From Sinotaia quadrata (Eukaryota > Mollusca > Gastropoda > Architaenioglossa > Viviparidae), in contig CM054180.1 of assembly GCA_028829895.1 (NCBI GenBank), forward strand, positions 119,272,473 through 119,336,472: DNA of 64,000 nt, given 5' to 3'. The position numbers and the translations under genes were made by a program. This document shows, piece after piece, positions 1 to 11,927 of the stretch (position 1 is its first letter; every line of letters begins with the position of its first letter). The notes beneath the pieces were generated by a model. That model searched no databases. It saw nothing but the letters and a program-made list of their open reading frames with translations, and had not been told where the DNA came from.

Positions 1-73
<73 letters not shown>

Positions 74-150
74 ATTTATATCTCTCTCTCTCTATCTATC
101 TATCTGTCTCTCTGTCATTCTGTCTGTCTGTCTGTCTGTCTGTGTGTCTA
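1..150. repeat. TCTA/TCTG microsatellite
   Basis: TCTA repeats to about 72, then mixed TC, TCTA and TCTG to about 158. The left edge lies outside the window. Confidence 0.95.
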
Positions 151-338
151 TCTATCTTACGAGTTACTGATGACTAATATAAATCTGCAATAATAGGATA
201 ATTTCATTAAAAAAAACCAAATGAAATATGTTAGTAGTTTAATACTAATTTAAACAGGTTATAAAACAAATTTATCAATTGTATTTTTCTACATCACATC
301 AATTTTTAGTTTGATGACATCTCTCCTGATTAACTCAC

Positions 339-387
339 CTCTTCTGTTTCCTTCTGCGGCTCGGGTTCCTTTTCTGACATGTCGTGC
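339..387 (-). CDS. Exon A1 (49 nt), acidic repeat, most 3' exon seen
   Basis: Acceptor GAAAG at 388-392 and donor GAG|GTGAGT. Encodes HDMSEKEPEPQKETEE after the base shared with B1. It keeps the MSE-E-EPE core of the A type although the surrounding intron no longer aligns well with other units. One codon shorter than most A exons. The next exon downstream would lie to the left of the window. Confidence 0.6.
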
Positions 388-3300
388 CTTTCCTGTTGAC
401 TTTCCGTTTGAAAATTCACAATCAATGAATAAGCTTAGTCAAAACTGACATTTTCAATGAATGCTTCAGTTTACATATATACTAGATTTAAAAAAAATGT
501 TTATATGTTTATTTGTCATTCAGAATGGAAGCATTTTGATGAATGTGTTTTGTATAAATCCACATAAACCGTTTCGAGAGGTTATGAAATAATCATTTAA
601 ATAATATTCTTTCATTGCATTTATTGCCAATAAAAGTAAAATACATAATAATACACGTTTAAGGGAATAATATTCTTTGTAAAATAAAACGTCTTGCTTT
701 TATTTTTAATGTTTGTTTAATATATATAATCATAGAGTGTAAATGGGATCATAATGCATTATTCTAATGTCATGTTCTATTCTGCACATTTTTGCAGTTT
801 CTTTAGTAGATAGTTTTAAAAAATTTAATTGTTACATCGATTAACCAGCCCGAATTTTATACCACTCTCGAATGCCTACAAGATAAGAATGGAGTATATA
901 AAATTCTGAGTACATCAACATCAATAGCGTACGGAGGTAGGCAATGTAGATTGTACTTTATGAAGGATATAAAAATCAACTGTAAAAAGCATATCCTTTA
1001 TTATGATAGTCAACTGTACTTTATGAAGGATATCAAAATCAAATTTACTTTATAAACATAAATAATTGTAAAGTCAATCGAAGTGTATGAACAAAATTAA
1101 AGTGAATTAAGCCTGCTATTAAGCAAGTACTTCCTATGTTGAGGGCTTTGGTAGTCTGCTTCTGATGTGCTTATGCCACGTCCTATGGAGATTCTACCAG
1201 TGTGACATACCTCGTGCCAGCATATTGAAGCTAAAGTTAAATCCTGATTGTGACAGTAACTACAGTGGGGCTTGAACTTAATCAGACTTTTAATCCAAAA
1301 CTCGCTGTATGACAAGAAACTAGGGCATAATGTATTCTGCTGATTCTTAAAAGACTGTTAAACTTTTCTGTTATTAAATTTGTATTAGTTGTTCAGTCAT
1401 GCGTATCTGTTAATGAAACGTAAATTCTTTGTTTGTACTTTATCACAACTTGCAGTGATAGTCTCGTGATTAGGTCTTGTTCTCTGTACATCTCTACATT
1501 TATATATTATATATAGTATTGTATAATAAAATCTATTAGGCAGTTTAATGAGTGAGTGGAGGTATGAGACGAATTGACGTTGGCGCACGCCCATATCGGT
1601 GAAACAGTTGCAGAAATGCATATATAACCAATGGCCCATACTGTGCATCGGCACTTTCCTCTGCTGGTCCCATCATGAAATGAGAAGCCAGCAGAGTTAA
1701 GTTGAATCTAAAGAATGAACAAATGAAGCCTGCAAGATTCTTAGAGTTAGCATAAGAATGTTTGAAAAGTCATACTTATTAACAACAGGAAGAAATAATA
1801 CCAGAACTGCGGGCATCATTCGTTGTTCTATGATTAGCACACATGGTAAATTGTGCACATTATGGAAAGAGTCATCATTTGCAGTTTATAACTAGTTTGA
1901 ATAGTCTATGACGTCGTCAGAGTAATACACCATGTGCGTCGGACTGACGTGTTTGATTGGGAATTATGGTTTGCGCTTCATAGATTTATCTTACTCTAAA
2001 ATAAAATTGTTTGATTTTAACTTTTGTGATTGCTAACTAGCTAAGTTGCTCGGATGGTTGGTAATTGAATAGTATGGCAAGGGGACATCATCCACAAGAT
2101 TAAAAGACCAGTACGAAAGAACTATGCAAATTAATTAGTTGGAGGAATGTTTTATGTGTCTCACATATCACAATATTTCTGTGCATTAAATTATGTGAAT
2201 TGAAAAAGTTACATACAAAAAGGGATACATACTTTACGTACTATACACTAGTTTTCTTAACACGAGCTGATCCCTTTCATTTAATTACCAATACCTTTAT
2301 GAAAGCTGTAAGTTTTCTTCTTTGTACAATAAAAACAACTTTTTTATCGTATCCTACAAAAAACGAGCGTCAATATACTAAAGTATTACACCAGCAAAAG
2401 TTACCACTTACAAAAAGTTAATATGCTTTATTACTTTCCCTTGATTGGACAGTAATTATTATGCCGTGAGATGAGGGTTGGAACTCAGTCTAAATTATGC
2501 TTGTAAATTAGTATCTATGACCAGAAACAGTACAACAATTATAACTTGTCGTGTTTTAAAAGCCATACAACAAATTATTTACGTTAACACTGGTGGTACA
2601 ATCAATTAAACTGATTGCTAAAGGAAGCTTGTACAGCCAAATGAATAACTTGTTTGAACATTTCTTTTGGGTACGGCAATAAACGACCATTTGAAAGAAA
2701 TGCTTGTGTATAAAAACCACAAGTAATGCAATATCAAACATCTGTTTCAAATATTGATTTTAGTATGTGCTACTTTGCTCTCCAAACAGAATATTTGTGA
2801 CACGTCACCAGGTGAGGACTCTCATTCACGTGTAAAACATTAGTACGTAGTCTGCAGAATTGATATTTCTTCCTGGAATGGCGATATTGAATTTCAATAT
2901 TTTCTGTCTAGTCTGTTCCCAATCCTGACTGTTGATATATGTCTAAACCTATTCACAATTCAACAGTCATTAGTATTAGCTAGCTCGTACGTAACACCGA
3001 GCTAGCTCGTACGTAACACTAGCAAGGAAAAGAGTCCTGACGTCGTCTTGTTTGGGACTCTAACAGGTGGTAAAATATATTCTCATACTGTTTACGAAGT
3101 GCGCATGCATATTGAAAGTGCACAGAAACTAGGTCATCCAACACCTGCAGCATAGCCACTATTCTGGACATACCACACTTATAAATTTAATTAGAATTTT
3201 ATATATAGGACCTATATTTATTTTTGATGACGAATGATGACTGATTAAGATATCTCATTAGACAATCCCATTAGAAGAAATATAATCAAGAAAGTAATAT

Positions 3301-3400
3301 ATGATCACACAGCGAAACGAATGCAAAAGTCACTAATGCGGTCTCGATGAAACACCTCCAATGTTAAGAATTATTATATTATCTAATAATCAATACTTAC
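388..3400 (-). other. Intron between B1 and A1 (about 3.0 kb)
   Basis: No supportable gene. It is AT-rich. The stretch 1150-1312 is a diverged copy of a segment present in every young unit (for example 26055-26185). The stretch 2425-3160 aligns loosely with 5660-6520 of the next intron, showing that the two oldest units are also duplicates. A 24-bp direct repeat containing GCTAGCTCGTACGTAACAC sits at about 2978-3020. Short open frames here have no coding features I can recognise. Confidence 0.6.
1150..1312. repeat. Diverged copy of a segment found in all young units
   Basis: Shares blocks such as CCTGATT-TGACAGT-ACTACAGTG and ACTTAATCAGAC-TTTAATCC with 26055-26185 and its copies. It is missing from the 4-kb middle-aged units. 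Confidence 0.75.
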
Positions 3401-3444
3401 ACTACTTCAGCTACCGGTTTGTCATCTACAGGTTGGACAACCAC
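3401..3444 (-). CDS. Exon B1 (44 nt), shortened divergent B exon
   Basis: Donor GTAAGT (3395-3400 on the complement) and acceptor AAAAAG. Encodes VVVQPVDDKPVAEV plus two bases (GT) that join A1. It is two codons shorter than other B exons and has lost the TTEEVEE core, but length modulo 3, phases and splice sites are kept. Either an old diverged repeat or an ancestral unique exon next to the array. Confidence 0.55.
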
Positions 3445-3718
3445 CTTTTTAATAAAAAATGTTAAATAATAAAATTAAGAGGAAATATTTTGGTAAGTTT
3501 ACAAATGGAAGAAGGCAAAATAAATCATACCAATTTTAACACAATGCGTTATTTTCTTAAGTTAGGCAGAAGATACACAGACAGGCAGACGAATGATGAT
3601 GAATATATAGGCATTGAAGTAAGATTAATAGGTGAAGAAATGGATGAATAGGTGGATGATTCGATTTACAGAAAGATACACCTTCGCCAAGACACACACA
3701 TGCACACACACGGTAATC

Positions 3719-3787
3719 CAGATAGATAGATAGATAGATAGATAGAAAGGTGGATAAGTAGATAGATAGATAGGTGGATAAGTAGAC

Positions 3788-3819
<32 letters not shown>

Positions 3820-3834
3820 GGATAAATAGATAGA
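3719..3834. repeat. GATA/GACA microsatellite in the A2-B1 intron
   Basis: GATA runs with interspersed GGTGGATAAGTA and GACA. The Tyr-Leu-Ser frame on the minus strand here is a by-product. Confidence 0.93.
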
Positions 3835-4363
3835 TTGCTTGTGTCTAACTTGCAAATGTAATAATAGAACCCTTTTTACAGATTTGTTCAAGTACATCTC
3901 GAACAAGAATCTATTACACTACCTTTGAGTGCGCACCTGTCCCCAACCCCAACCAATTTGCTAATTATACATCGCGCCTGATACGTGTAGTGCGAAGTCT
4001 CACGTTGACATTTTGCAGTTACAGATAAAATAAAAAAGTATGTTTTATATACACGAATCCTAATCAAGATAACAATACTTTCTCTCAGTAAATCAGTCAG
4101 AATTGCATTATCAATAGTAAATCTAGATCATATGTGTCATTTTACAACTCAGGCTATTAGGGTTAAAACATCGTTTGGTACATCACAGGATGTACACATG
4201 TAGCCCGGAAATTAGTCCACAATAATTGTGGCCCTTTGTACAGAATGATTGGAAACCCCTGAGATAATGTTTGCATATATCTAATATAGTTGTAGTTTAT
4301 CTGTAGTCTACAGCAAATCAAATTTGCACTATGTGACGAGTCTCATCAACACTGTTCACTCAC

Positions 4364-4415
4364 CTCTTCTGCTTTCATCTCTTCAGGCTCAGTCTCCTCT
4401 TCTGATATGTTCTGT
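4364..4415 (-). CDS. Exon A2 (52 nt), acidic repeat
   Basis: Acceptor AGAAG, donor GAG|GTGAGT. Encodes QNISEEETEPEEMKAEE, clearly homologous to the young A exon although its introns are highly diverged. Joins in frame to B2 before it and B1 after it. Confidence 0.7.
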
Positions 4416-4497
4416 CTTCTCCGCGTGAAAGAAAAATTTTAATCAATCAATACGTTTGGTAAAACAGTTTTGTCAACAAAAAAAATTTGTTTTCATG

Positions 4498-4630
4498 TGC
4501 CTTAATAAAAATGCAAAGTTTTGGAGAGCATATTGTGAATGTGCCTTAATAAAAATGCAAAGTTTTGGAGAGCATATTGTGAATGTGCCTTAATAAAAAT
4601 GCAAAGTTTTAGAGATCATATTGTGAATGT
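4498..4630. repeat. 44-bp minisatellite, 3 copies
   Basis: TGCCTTAATAAAAATGCAAA marks each copy, at 4501, 4545 and 4589 (CTTAAT). The plus-strand frame across it is an artefact of the repeat. Confidence 0.92.
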
Positions 4631-5479
4631 GCTTATAGTGCAAAGAGTATATATTTCTTATGGTGAGTGTTTTCTGTATAACATCACAGTTTGTAAAGTT
4701 GTAAAGTTTTTTTTAATCGTTTTGTTTCGTTACATATTTATTATCAATATGAATAAAATGTAATAAATTATAATGTAAAGTATTTTATGTATACAATGTA
4801 TTAAATTATAATATTAAATAGTTTTTGTACACATTTCTTCCATAACGTTTTTCACGTTTTAGAATGTAAATATGTTTTATTTATGAAGTTTAAAATCCAT
4901 CAAAACTGAAAGGTGGCTGTAAAATGTACATCTTTTGATACATACGCATGCACATGAAATAGACGAATTAATTCATTTATCCTTAACACACACACGCACG
5001 AACATTAAATAGATCAAAATGGTTTATTTAACCTTCATCTGGTCTAATCTTGACAATCAATCAGTCACCTAACATGAAACGAATCATGGGGGGACTATCA
5101 ACCAGATTCTTTTTAAATCGTTTTTTTTCAAAACACCAGTAAAACACAATGTGTTATTTCATTCAGAAATGATTTCCCTTTTATCTGTTATTTATAATAT
5201 TTTATAACATGGTGCAGTTTTGAGATAATAACATCTGAAGAGGGTAGGGGATGGCCTCACAGAGTGTTCAAAATGGCATAAAACAACATTCAGTCATCTA
5301 CCGACATGTCAAATAATAATCAATAACCTCTCCCAATCGAAATTCAGAACAATACGCTACTCTCTAGTTCCGCGCACTTCCGACAAGATTTTTTGAAACT
5401 CTGTGTGACCTGTTTTCGTGACTTTTTCATTCAAGTTTGCACTGATTACTGTGGTTACTGCAGTGATAACTGTGTAACT

Positions 5480-5569
5480 ATGCCTAGTTATCGAAAGAAA
5501 AGGCATTTAAAGCCCAAAAGACGCAAATTTTTGGCAATCAAGTACGAAACAGGGAAGGAAAGGAAATAG
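5480..5569 (+). other. Possible small coding remnant, 29 codons, basic
   Basis: Begins MPSYRKKRHLKPKRRKF, a nuclear-localisation-like basic stretch, and stops at TAG. A one-base frame change would continue into GNGIQRNLNNSCSIG and a Ser/Lys-rich stretch up to about 5670. It lies in a segment missing from the paralogous intron, so it may be the 5' part of a decayed mobile element gene. No family recognised. Confidence 0.22.
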
Positions 5570-6234
5570 TAGGAAATGGCATTCAAAGAAATTTGAACAA
5601 CAGTTGCTCGATAGGCTTTTCAACTGACAGTTCTGAAAGTGATGGAAAAAAGAAAAAGAAACTGCTTTATTACATTTCTCTTGTTTGAATAGTTATTAAG
5701 CGGTGAGATCAAGGGTTGGGACTTTGTCTGATCAGCATACGTGTAATGCTGATTTATGTTTTGTCAGTCAATAAATTTCCTCACATTGTAAGAAGAAACA
5801 GCTCAACATACAACTTTAAACTGTTTCAACAGTAAATCAAACAATATCATGGTAAGTGCAATCAAGATTGATGGCTAAATGTAGCTTGTAAATACAAACG
5901 AATTGCTTGCTTTGAACATTTGTTCAGATACAAAAAAATAAATGACCATTTAAAGGGAAATGGTTATTTGAATACGTGTCATGAAATGTCACATCTACGT
6001 CAGGAATTGCTTTAATTATGTACTTAGTCTCAACAACGCATCTCTGTAACAGGTCGCTCATTCACATGCGAAAAAACAAATTACGAATATCTATAATTTA
6101 TGTTTCCCACTAGAATGTTGATATTGAATTCCAGACATTTTCTACAGTGTCAACTGGTTTCGGATCATAGTTATTGATATATGTCTATAAGTGTTCACAA
6201 TTCACTAGTGTTTCGACCTTGACGAGCGCGCTCG

Positions 6235-6436
6235 AACTTAACACTAGAAAGAGACACTGTCGTTACTCTGAAATAAATGTGTATTGTACTGGCGGCTTGG
6301 AACTTAACACTAGAAAGAGACACTGTCGTTACTCTGAAATAAATATATATTGTACTGGCGGCTTGGAACTTAACACTAGAAAGAGACACTGTCGTTACTC
6401 TGAAATAAATATGTATTGTACTGGCGGCTTGGAACC
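6235..6436. repeat. 66-bp minisatellite, 3 copies
   Basis: AACTTAACACTAGAAAGAGA starts copies at 6235, 6301 and 6367. 66 is a multiple of 3, so both strands stay open over it, giving a 22-residue repeat on each strand. Nothing suggests translation. Confidence 0.93.
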
Positions 6437-6743
6437 CTGGCAGGTGTTGGTAAGATATATTCTCGTATTGATTAAGAAGTGCGCATGCGTCTTGAAAGCT
6501 CAAAGGATCTAAGTTACCGCCACCTGAACAAATCATGCAGGTCAGTTGAAGTAGGACATTACCAATAGCATTGCCGTTTAAAATTTGTAACTGATGATCA
6601 TCAAGATATCTTTATACAATCACAACCAGAGAAAACATTTATCGAATTAACTAACATATCAGTGAAAAGGATGCAAAGAGCAGTAAAGCCGAACTAGAAG
6701 ACACATCAGTTACTAAAACTAATCATTAATAATAAATACTTAC

Positions 6744-6793
6744 AGTCCTGCAGCAAAGACTTCGACGTCTCTAGGGGTCGCAGGAAGGCTTTC
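6744..6793 (-). CDS. Exon B2 (50 nt), strongly diverged B exon
   Basis: Acceptor AACAAG, donor GACT|GTAAGT. Encodes ESLPATPRDVEVFAAG and ends with CT, so the codon shared with A2 is CTA (Leu) rather than GTA (Val). Length, phase and splice sites match other B exons, but most Glu residues are gone and a Phe has appeared. Could be tolerated drift or an exon no longer used. Confidence 0.5.
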
Positions 6794-6826
6794 CTTGTTA
6801 AACAAAATGTAGGGGAAATCTTTTTG

Positions 6827-7016
6827 TTTGTTTAAATATGGAAGAAGTTAACTTTAAACTTTAAAAAATATATTAATCCCTCTTATTTTAACATAACGTG
6901 TTATGTTCTAAATTTAGGTAAGGACATTACTTGTCATATTCGTTTGTTTAAATATGGAAGAAGTTAACTTTAAACTTTAAAAAATATATTAATCCCTCTC
7001 ATTTTAATTTAGGTAA
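6827..7016. repeat. 116-bp direct duplication
   Basis: TTTGTTTAAATATGGAAGAA at 6827 and again at 6943, with nearly identical following sequence. Confidence 0.85.
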
Positions 7017-7249
7017 GGAGAGTACTTGTCATATTTATAAAAGTATATAGCTAGACAGATAGATAGAAAGATTGTTGGATGGATACAAAACTAGGTAGAT
7101 GGTTGTTTAATGGATGTAAAAGCAGATGGACTGATAAATGAATAGATAGGGGACGGATGGATACAAGAAGGAATGGATGAATGCAGTCAGCTTAGATTGA
7201 TAGAAATATATATTGAACAAAATAAAAAGAAATAGGACATACACACAGA

Positions 7250-7253
<4 letters not shown>

Positions 7254-7305
<52 letters not shown>
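7254..7305. repeat. AC microsatellite
   Basis: Uninterrupted AC repeats over about 50 bases in the A3-B2 intron. Confidence 0.95.
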
Positions 7306-7306
<1 letters not shown>

Positions 7307-7951
7307 CTGCTGAGTGGGTGAGTGAGTTGCATAGACAGATCAGTCAAGGTTGAGTTGCGGTGGATTTTGATTCTCAAATTGTAGATAGACATGGATTTAT
7401 GATGTGAAAGACAAGCTAGATATTTATAACTGATCAACCAATCTTTTAAAAGTCTATTTATTATATAAATTACTGGTTCTGTCTTTCCTAAAGTTTGGGA
7501 ATAGAGATCTTTGTATACAGATATGTATGTATGTATGTAGGTACGTATGTATTTATATATATGTATGTATCTGTAGATTCACATACTTGTATGTAACATA
7601 CAAATGTAATTGTAGAACACTTTTCACGGATATGTTTAAGTATATATCAGCGAAGTCTCTATTACACTAAATCGTCTGCATACCAAAACCTAGGGTGGGG
7701 GTTCTAATTATTTTGATCACGGTGTAGAATTTAAATGAAATGCATATGTGACAATTTTAATATGCAACCAACTATAAGAGATTTTAGAAAAAAAGTAAAA
7801 GTATGTTAGTGACTAATAGGAGCAGATATTTAATACAACTATAAGTTATGTATATTCTTTAAGCAGATAATTAATACAAATAGACGTTATGTATATTCTT
7901 TACAAAGTGACTTACGTTGTATGACGTTTCTCTTCACCATTATTTACTCAC

Positions 7952-8003
7952 CTCTTCTTCTTTCTTTTCTTCGGGTTCAGCCTCCTCTTCTGACATGATT
8001 TGT
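7952..8003 (-). CDS. Exon A3 (52 nt), acidic repeat
   Basis: Acceptor GAAAAG, donor GAG|GTGAGT. Encodes QIMSEEEAEPEEKKEEE. Middle-aged type: MSEEEAEPEEK core with a Lys-Lys pair where young copies have Lys-Pro. Confidence 0.73.
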
Positions 8004-10764
8004 CTTTTCCGTGTGATACAGAAAGAATGTAATCATTCAACGCGTTTTTGTCAATAAACGGCCTGGTTGCGTATATTGCACTTAGTATAGAATCATTATG
8101 CTTAAAGTCTTTTATATATTGTCACACATGTTTGAATAGTTGTCAAGTAGATTTCAAATGTTTTCATTATATATTTATTATTAATAGGATTAAACTGTAT
8201 TATTTTTCAATATAAGACTCTTTATCAGTACTTATCAAAAGTATGCTAAATATGTGTTAGATTACAATGTAAATATGTTCTATTGATATAGTAGAGTTCT
8301 TCAAGAGATGTGAATGAAACTATATTAAACCTAACAAATCATTCATAGCTAACATGAGACAACGAAATGTACTCTAAAGCATTAGTATTACATATGACTT
8401 TCACATTGTGACTCCAACACACCACCTAGTTAATGGTTACAATTATAACGAATTAATCAACTATAATTAATTACAAGTGGTAAGAATCTTAATATATGTC
8501 ATTAATAATTCTCCAGCAGACACCACTTATCTCTCTCACTTGGCGGATATGTGGGCACAGTAAATTTTACTTTCTTCCACAACATTAAAGAAAAACATTT
8601 ACCATCACACAATATTTCCATAGTTGGAAAACGTCGTACTAAAGGAGAAGATAAATCCATCTTATAATCTACATTTAGCGAGCGCGCATCCAGCCACTTT
8701 CTACTCCAAACATATTTATGAAGCGTAATTTCTAATATTTATTTAATACCGAAATATTTAACATGTTTTAGTTTAATGTGTAGCATACTTTGTGCATTCT
8801 TACATTAAAATTGGCTAGAATAAACTGGAAAAAAAATATGTTACATTAATATACTATAAATTCAATCTCTGTCAAATGTGCATCTTCTGATAGAAACACA
8901 CACGCCGAAAGATGAAGTAGACAAACTGTTTGCTTTATTTTTCGTCAGTAATACATCAATACTCATTCTATCAACTTTACTAAACTACCAAGAGCATACG
9001 TTATTTTGAATAAGTTACAACTGGTGAGAAACTTAATTATCGCATATTAAAAGTAGAAAATGCTTCATGAAGTGTAAACTACAAGGAACAAACATTATTG
9101 TGAATGAGTTATAACCGATGAAAAACATTATTATCGCGTATTAAAAGTAGTAAATACTTCATGAAGTGTAAACCAAACCATCATCAAAACTCAACCTATC
9201 AATTGCAGGCAATATAGGACAATGAGGAAATGCACTTTTATTGCTGGCAAATAAATAATATTTAAGCTAAAGCATTTTGCATTACACTAAAATTCATGCA
9301 ACATATACTGTGACATTATTCCGAATAAATTACAGGCGTGCTTTTATTATTATTGTGTGCTAATTATACTATTTATATAGATATTGTAATATATTTTTTT
9401 CTTTAATCATGATTAATTAAACAACGCCATCAGTTTATTATACTTTCAACACTACACAATTGTATTATTTACAAATATATTTAATTTAAGAATCTATAAA
9501 TACAATAATAGTTTAGGGAGGGTATCAATGTCATGACACTTACACAAGCTAAGTCACAGAAACTTAAGGAATGATATCACATTCAATTCCTCTTTATTAA
9601 GGATATCAAAGTATAAAAGGCTTTATAAATGACATCAAAGTCAATAATACTGCATAACTGATACCTAGTGAATAATACATTATATCAAAATCAATAATAC
9701 TGCATAAATGATACCTAGTCAATTAGACATTATATATGATGTGAAGTCAATAATATTATAGCTGAGTAGATTTGGCTATCCCTGTTTCAAAACATAATAA
9801 TTATCTTCTTGCTGGCTATGTTAACATGACCCTACTTTGGGCGCTGCTTATGCTCATATTTTTAAGCAGTATAGTTAGATATACTCTATATTCTAATCAC
9901 TTTGATTTGAACCAAAGACGATTCCGATCATAAAGGAAACCATTAGCTTATGAGAAAATCACATGTTTTTTGTTTGTTTCAAGTTAAAGTGATTAATGAA
10001 CCTTTAGCTGATCACGTTGGTGAGTGCGTCCAGCATTGTCATCGAACTTATCAGTAACGTGTTGCTGTAAGTTGATTTCTGTGAATTCTATTCAGAGGTA
10101 AAACGGCAAAAATGGTGGCTTAAGTTTGATCTGGAGCATTCGTGAAGTATGTTGAGTAGCGACAAGAAAATTCGGGAATATTCCTCCAACCTCCTTCCGA
10201 TGTGTCGGATAGAGACAGGGAAAATTGATACGTCTCATTACGGACAATATTGCACGAACTTAATATAAATTACTAGTCTCCAGAAATTATCTTTCATATT
10301 TTGGAAAGGAAAAAAAATAAATCAAACATCTCCTGTATAGGCAGTCGGGCGTCGGATCACGACTCTTGGTTTATATCAACAGTTCACTGAGCTCTTCATT
10401 AAATATTTGGACCTTTAGAAAACTTTTTTTAAAAAATCAACACTTACAGAGAACGGTTTTAGGTTATGTGTATATTCACCGTACGTTAAAGTGGTTGTAC
10501 AAAAACTCTAGCATGTGGAATGAAGTGCACTAGTATTTGCTTACAGAAAGAACAACCTCTATTCTAAACTGTCTAGTAACATCAATTTAATTAGACTTTA
10601 AAATAATATTTCACCCTTGTCAAATAAGCTGGAGGTTATTGTTTTAAGTGATATTAGACGACAGCATTAAGATAAATCTAATCAGACACAGTAAAACGAG
10701 CGCAAAGACCGACAACGCACACATTAACATGCTAAAAATTAATTAACGAGCAATAAACACTTAC
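8004..10764 (-). other. Intron between B3 and A3 (about 2.8 kb)
   Basis: Middle-aged B-to-A intron, shared with 11928-14778, 15919-19049 and part of 20282-26481. It holds degenerate copies of a roughly 90-bp minisatellite (about 8990-9180), runs of short ATATCAAAGTCAATAAT-type repeats (about 9590-9750), and a segment at 9830-9900 that shows the empty hAT target site. No supported gene. Confidence 0.6.
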
Positions 10765-10814
10765 ACCTCTGCAGCTGATTCTTCGACCTCTTCTGTGATC
10801 GCTGGCACACCCAC
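10765..10814 (-). CDS. Exon B3 (50 nt), acidic repeat
   Basis: Acceptor TTTTAAG, donor GT|GTAAGT. Encodes VGVPAITEEVEESAAE plus GT completing Val with A3. First residue is Val where nearly all other copies have Glu. Confidence 0.72.
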
Positions 10815-10977
10815 CTTAAAATACAATGTGTTAAGATGAAAATTATTCGAAATTTGATATTTGCAAATAGTCATCTTTGATGTTTAAAACAATAAAATTT
10901 TCTCATTTTAAAATTGTACTATTGTGATAATGTCTTCTTCGTTGAGGTGAAGATTGAACTTGTCATTTATGAAATGC

Positions 10978-10980
<3 letters not shown>

Positions 10981-11063
<83 letters not shown>
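10981..11063. repeat. GA microsatellite upstream of B3
   Basis: Pure GA; in the transcript (UC)n starting about 165 nt before the B3 acceptor. Confidence 0.95.
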
Positions 11064-11066
<3 letters not shown>

Positions 11067-11453
11067 CTGAGAGAGATAGTTGGATAGACATAGACGTATG
11101 GATGATGTATGGATGTATAATTTATAATGAAGGTTAGACAGACAGAATGATAGATACATAGATTGATGGATGGATGAACAAATTGTTGGAAGGATTGATA
11201 ACTGGTAAATGATTGGATGGATGGAAAAAGATTGATATATACAACGATATACAGGCTAGGTTCGTTTTGTGACAAATTTTGTTGTGCTTTTAGAAGCGTG
11301 TAAAATGTAGACAGGTAGGAGGATGGCTGGATTTGTGACTTGAAAGATCGAACTTTTGTCTGATTAATATTTTCTGTTTCCATAAGAAATGTACTTTGGG
11401 AAGATATACAAATATTTAATGTTGAAATATATGCTAACGTTAACTTTACTCAG

Positions 11454-11482
11454 TCTATCTATCTATCTGTCTGTCTGTCTAT
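11454..11482. repeat. TCTA/TCTG microsatellite between GA tract and A exon
   Basis: TCTATCTATCTATC then TGTCTGTCTGTC. Nearly constant in length at 15445, 19840, 27142 and in all young units, unlike the GA tract. Confidence 0.9.
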
Positions 11483-11878
11483 ATAATGTATATGTATCTG
11501 TAGATTCACATACTTGTATGTAACATACAAATGTAATTGTAGAACACTTTCCTTGGATATGTTTAAGTATAGATCAGCGAAGTCTCTATTACACTCAAAG
11601 GTTTGCATACCACAACCCGGATCGGGTTTCTGATTATTTTGATCACGGTGTAGAATGTGAAATGAAATGCATGTGTGACAATTTTAATATGCAACCAAGT
11701 AGAAGAGATTTTAGAAAAAAAGTAAAATTATGTTAGTGACTAATAGGAGCAGATATTTAATAGAAGTATAAGTTATGTATATTCTTTAAACACATATTTA
11801 ATACAAATAAAAGTTATGTATATTCTTTACACAGTGACTTATGTTGTATGACGTTTCTCTTCAGCACTATTTACTCAC

Positions 11879-11927
11879 CTCTTCTTGTTTCTCTTCGGGT
11901 TCAGCCTCCTCTTCTGACATGATTTGT
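11879..11927 (-). CDS. Exon A4 (49 nt), acidic repeat
   Basis: Acceptor AAAAAG, donor GAG|GTGAGT. Encodes QIMSEEEAEPEEKQEE. It lacks one Glu codon compared with A3 and A5, an in-frame length change. Confidence 0.73.

Larger units (their letters stand above)
4416..6743 (-). other. Intron between B2 and A2 (about 2.3 kb)
   Basis: Holds a 44-bp tandem repeat (4498-4630), a possible coding remnant (5480-5569), and a 66-bp tandem repeat (6235-6436). Its right half matches 2425-3160 loosely. The segment at about 5240-5655 has no counterpart in the neighbouring intron, so it is probably an insertion. No complete gene seen. Confidence 0.55.

Noticed and set aside
2200..2421. 73-codon plus-strand frame
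   Set aside because: AT-rich sequence, no homologue recognised, not conserved in the sister intron.
3625..3906. 93-codon minus-strand frame with Tyr-Leu-Ser repeats
   Set aside because: Translation of the GATA/GACA microsatellite.
6174..6536. Two overlapping 112-113 codon frames on opposite strands
   Set aside because: Both stay open only because the 66-bp repeat is a multiple of three; outside the repeat there is no coding signal.
7107..7437. Cys-Val repeat frames
   Set aside because: Translation of the AC microsatellite at 7254-7305.
10908..11383. Minus-strand frames rich in Ser-Leu (also near 15000, 19250, 26680, 35300, 55030, 60640 and others)
   Set aside because: They are translations of GA tracts and the TGGATGGAT-like sequence beside them; lengths change with the microsatellite and no splice or start context supports them.
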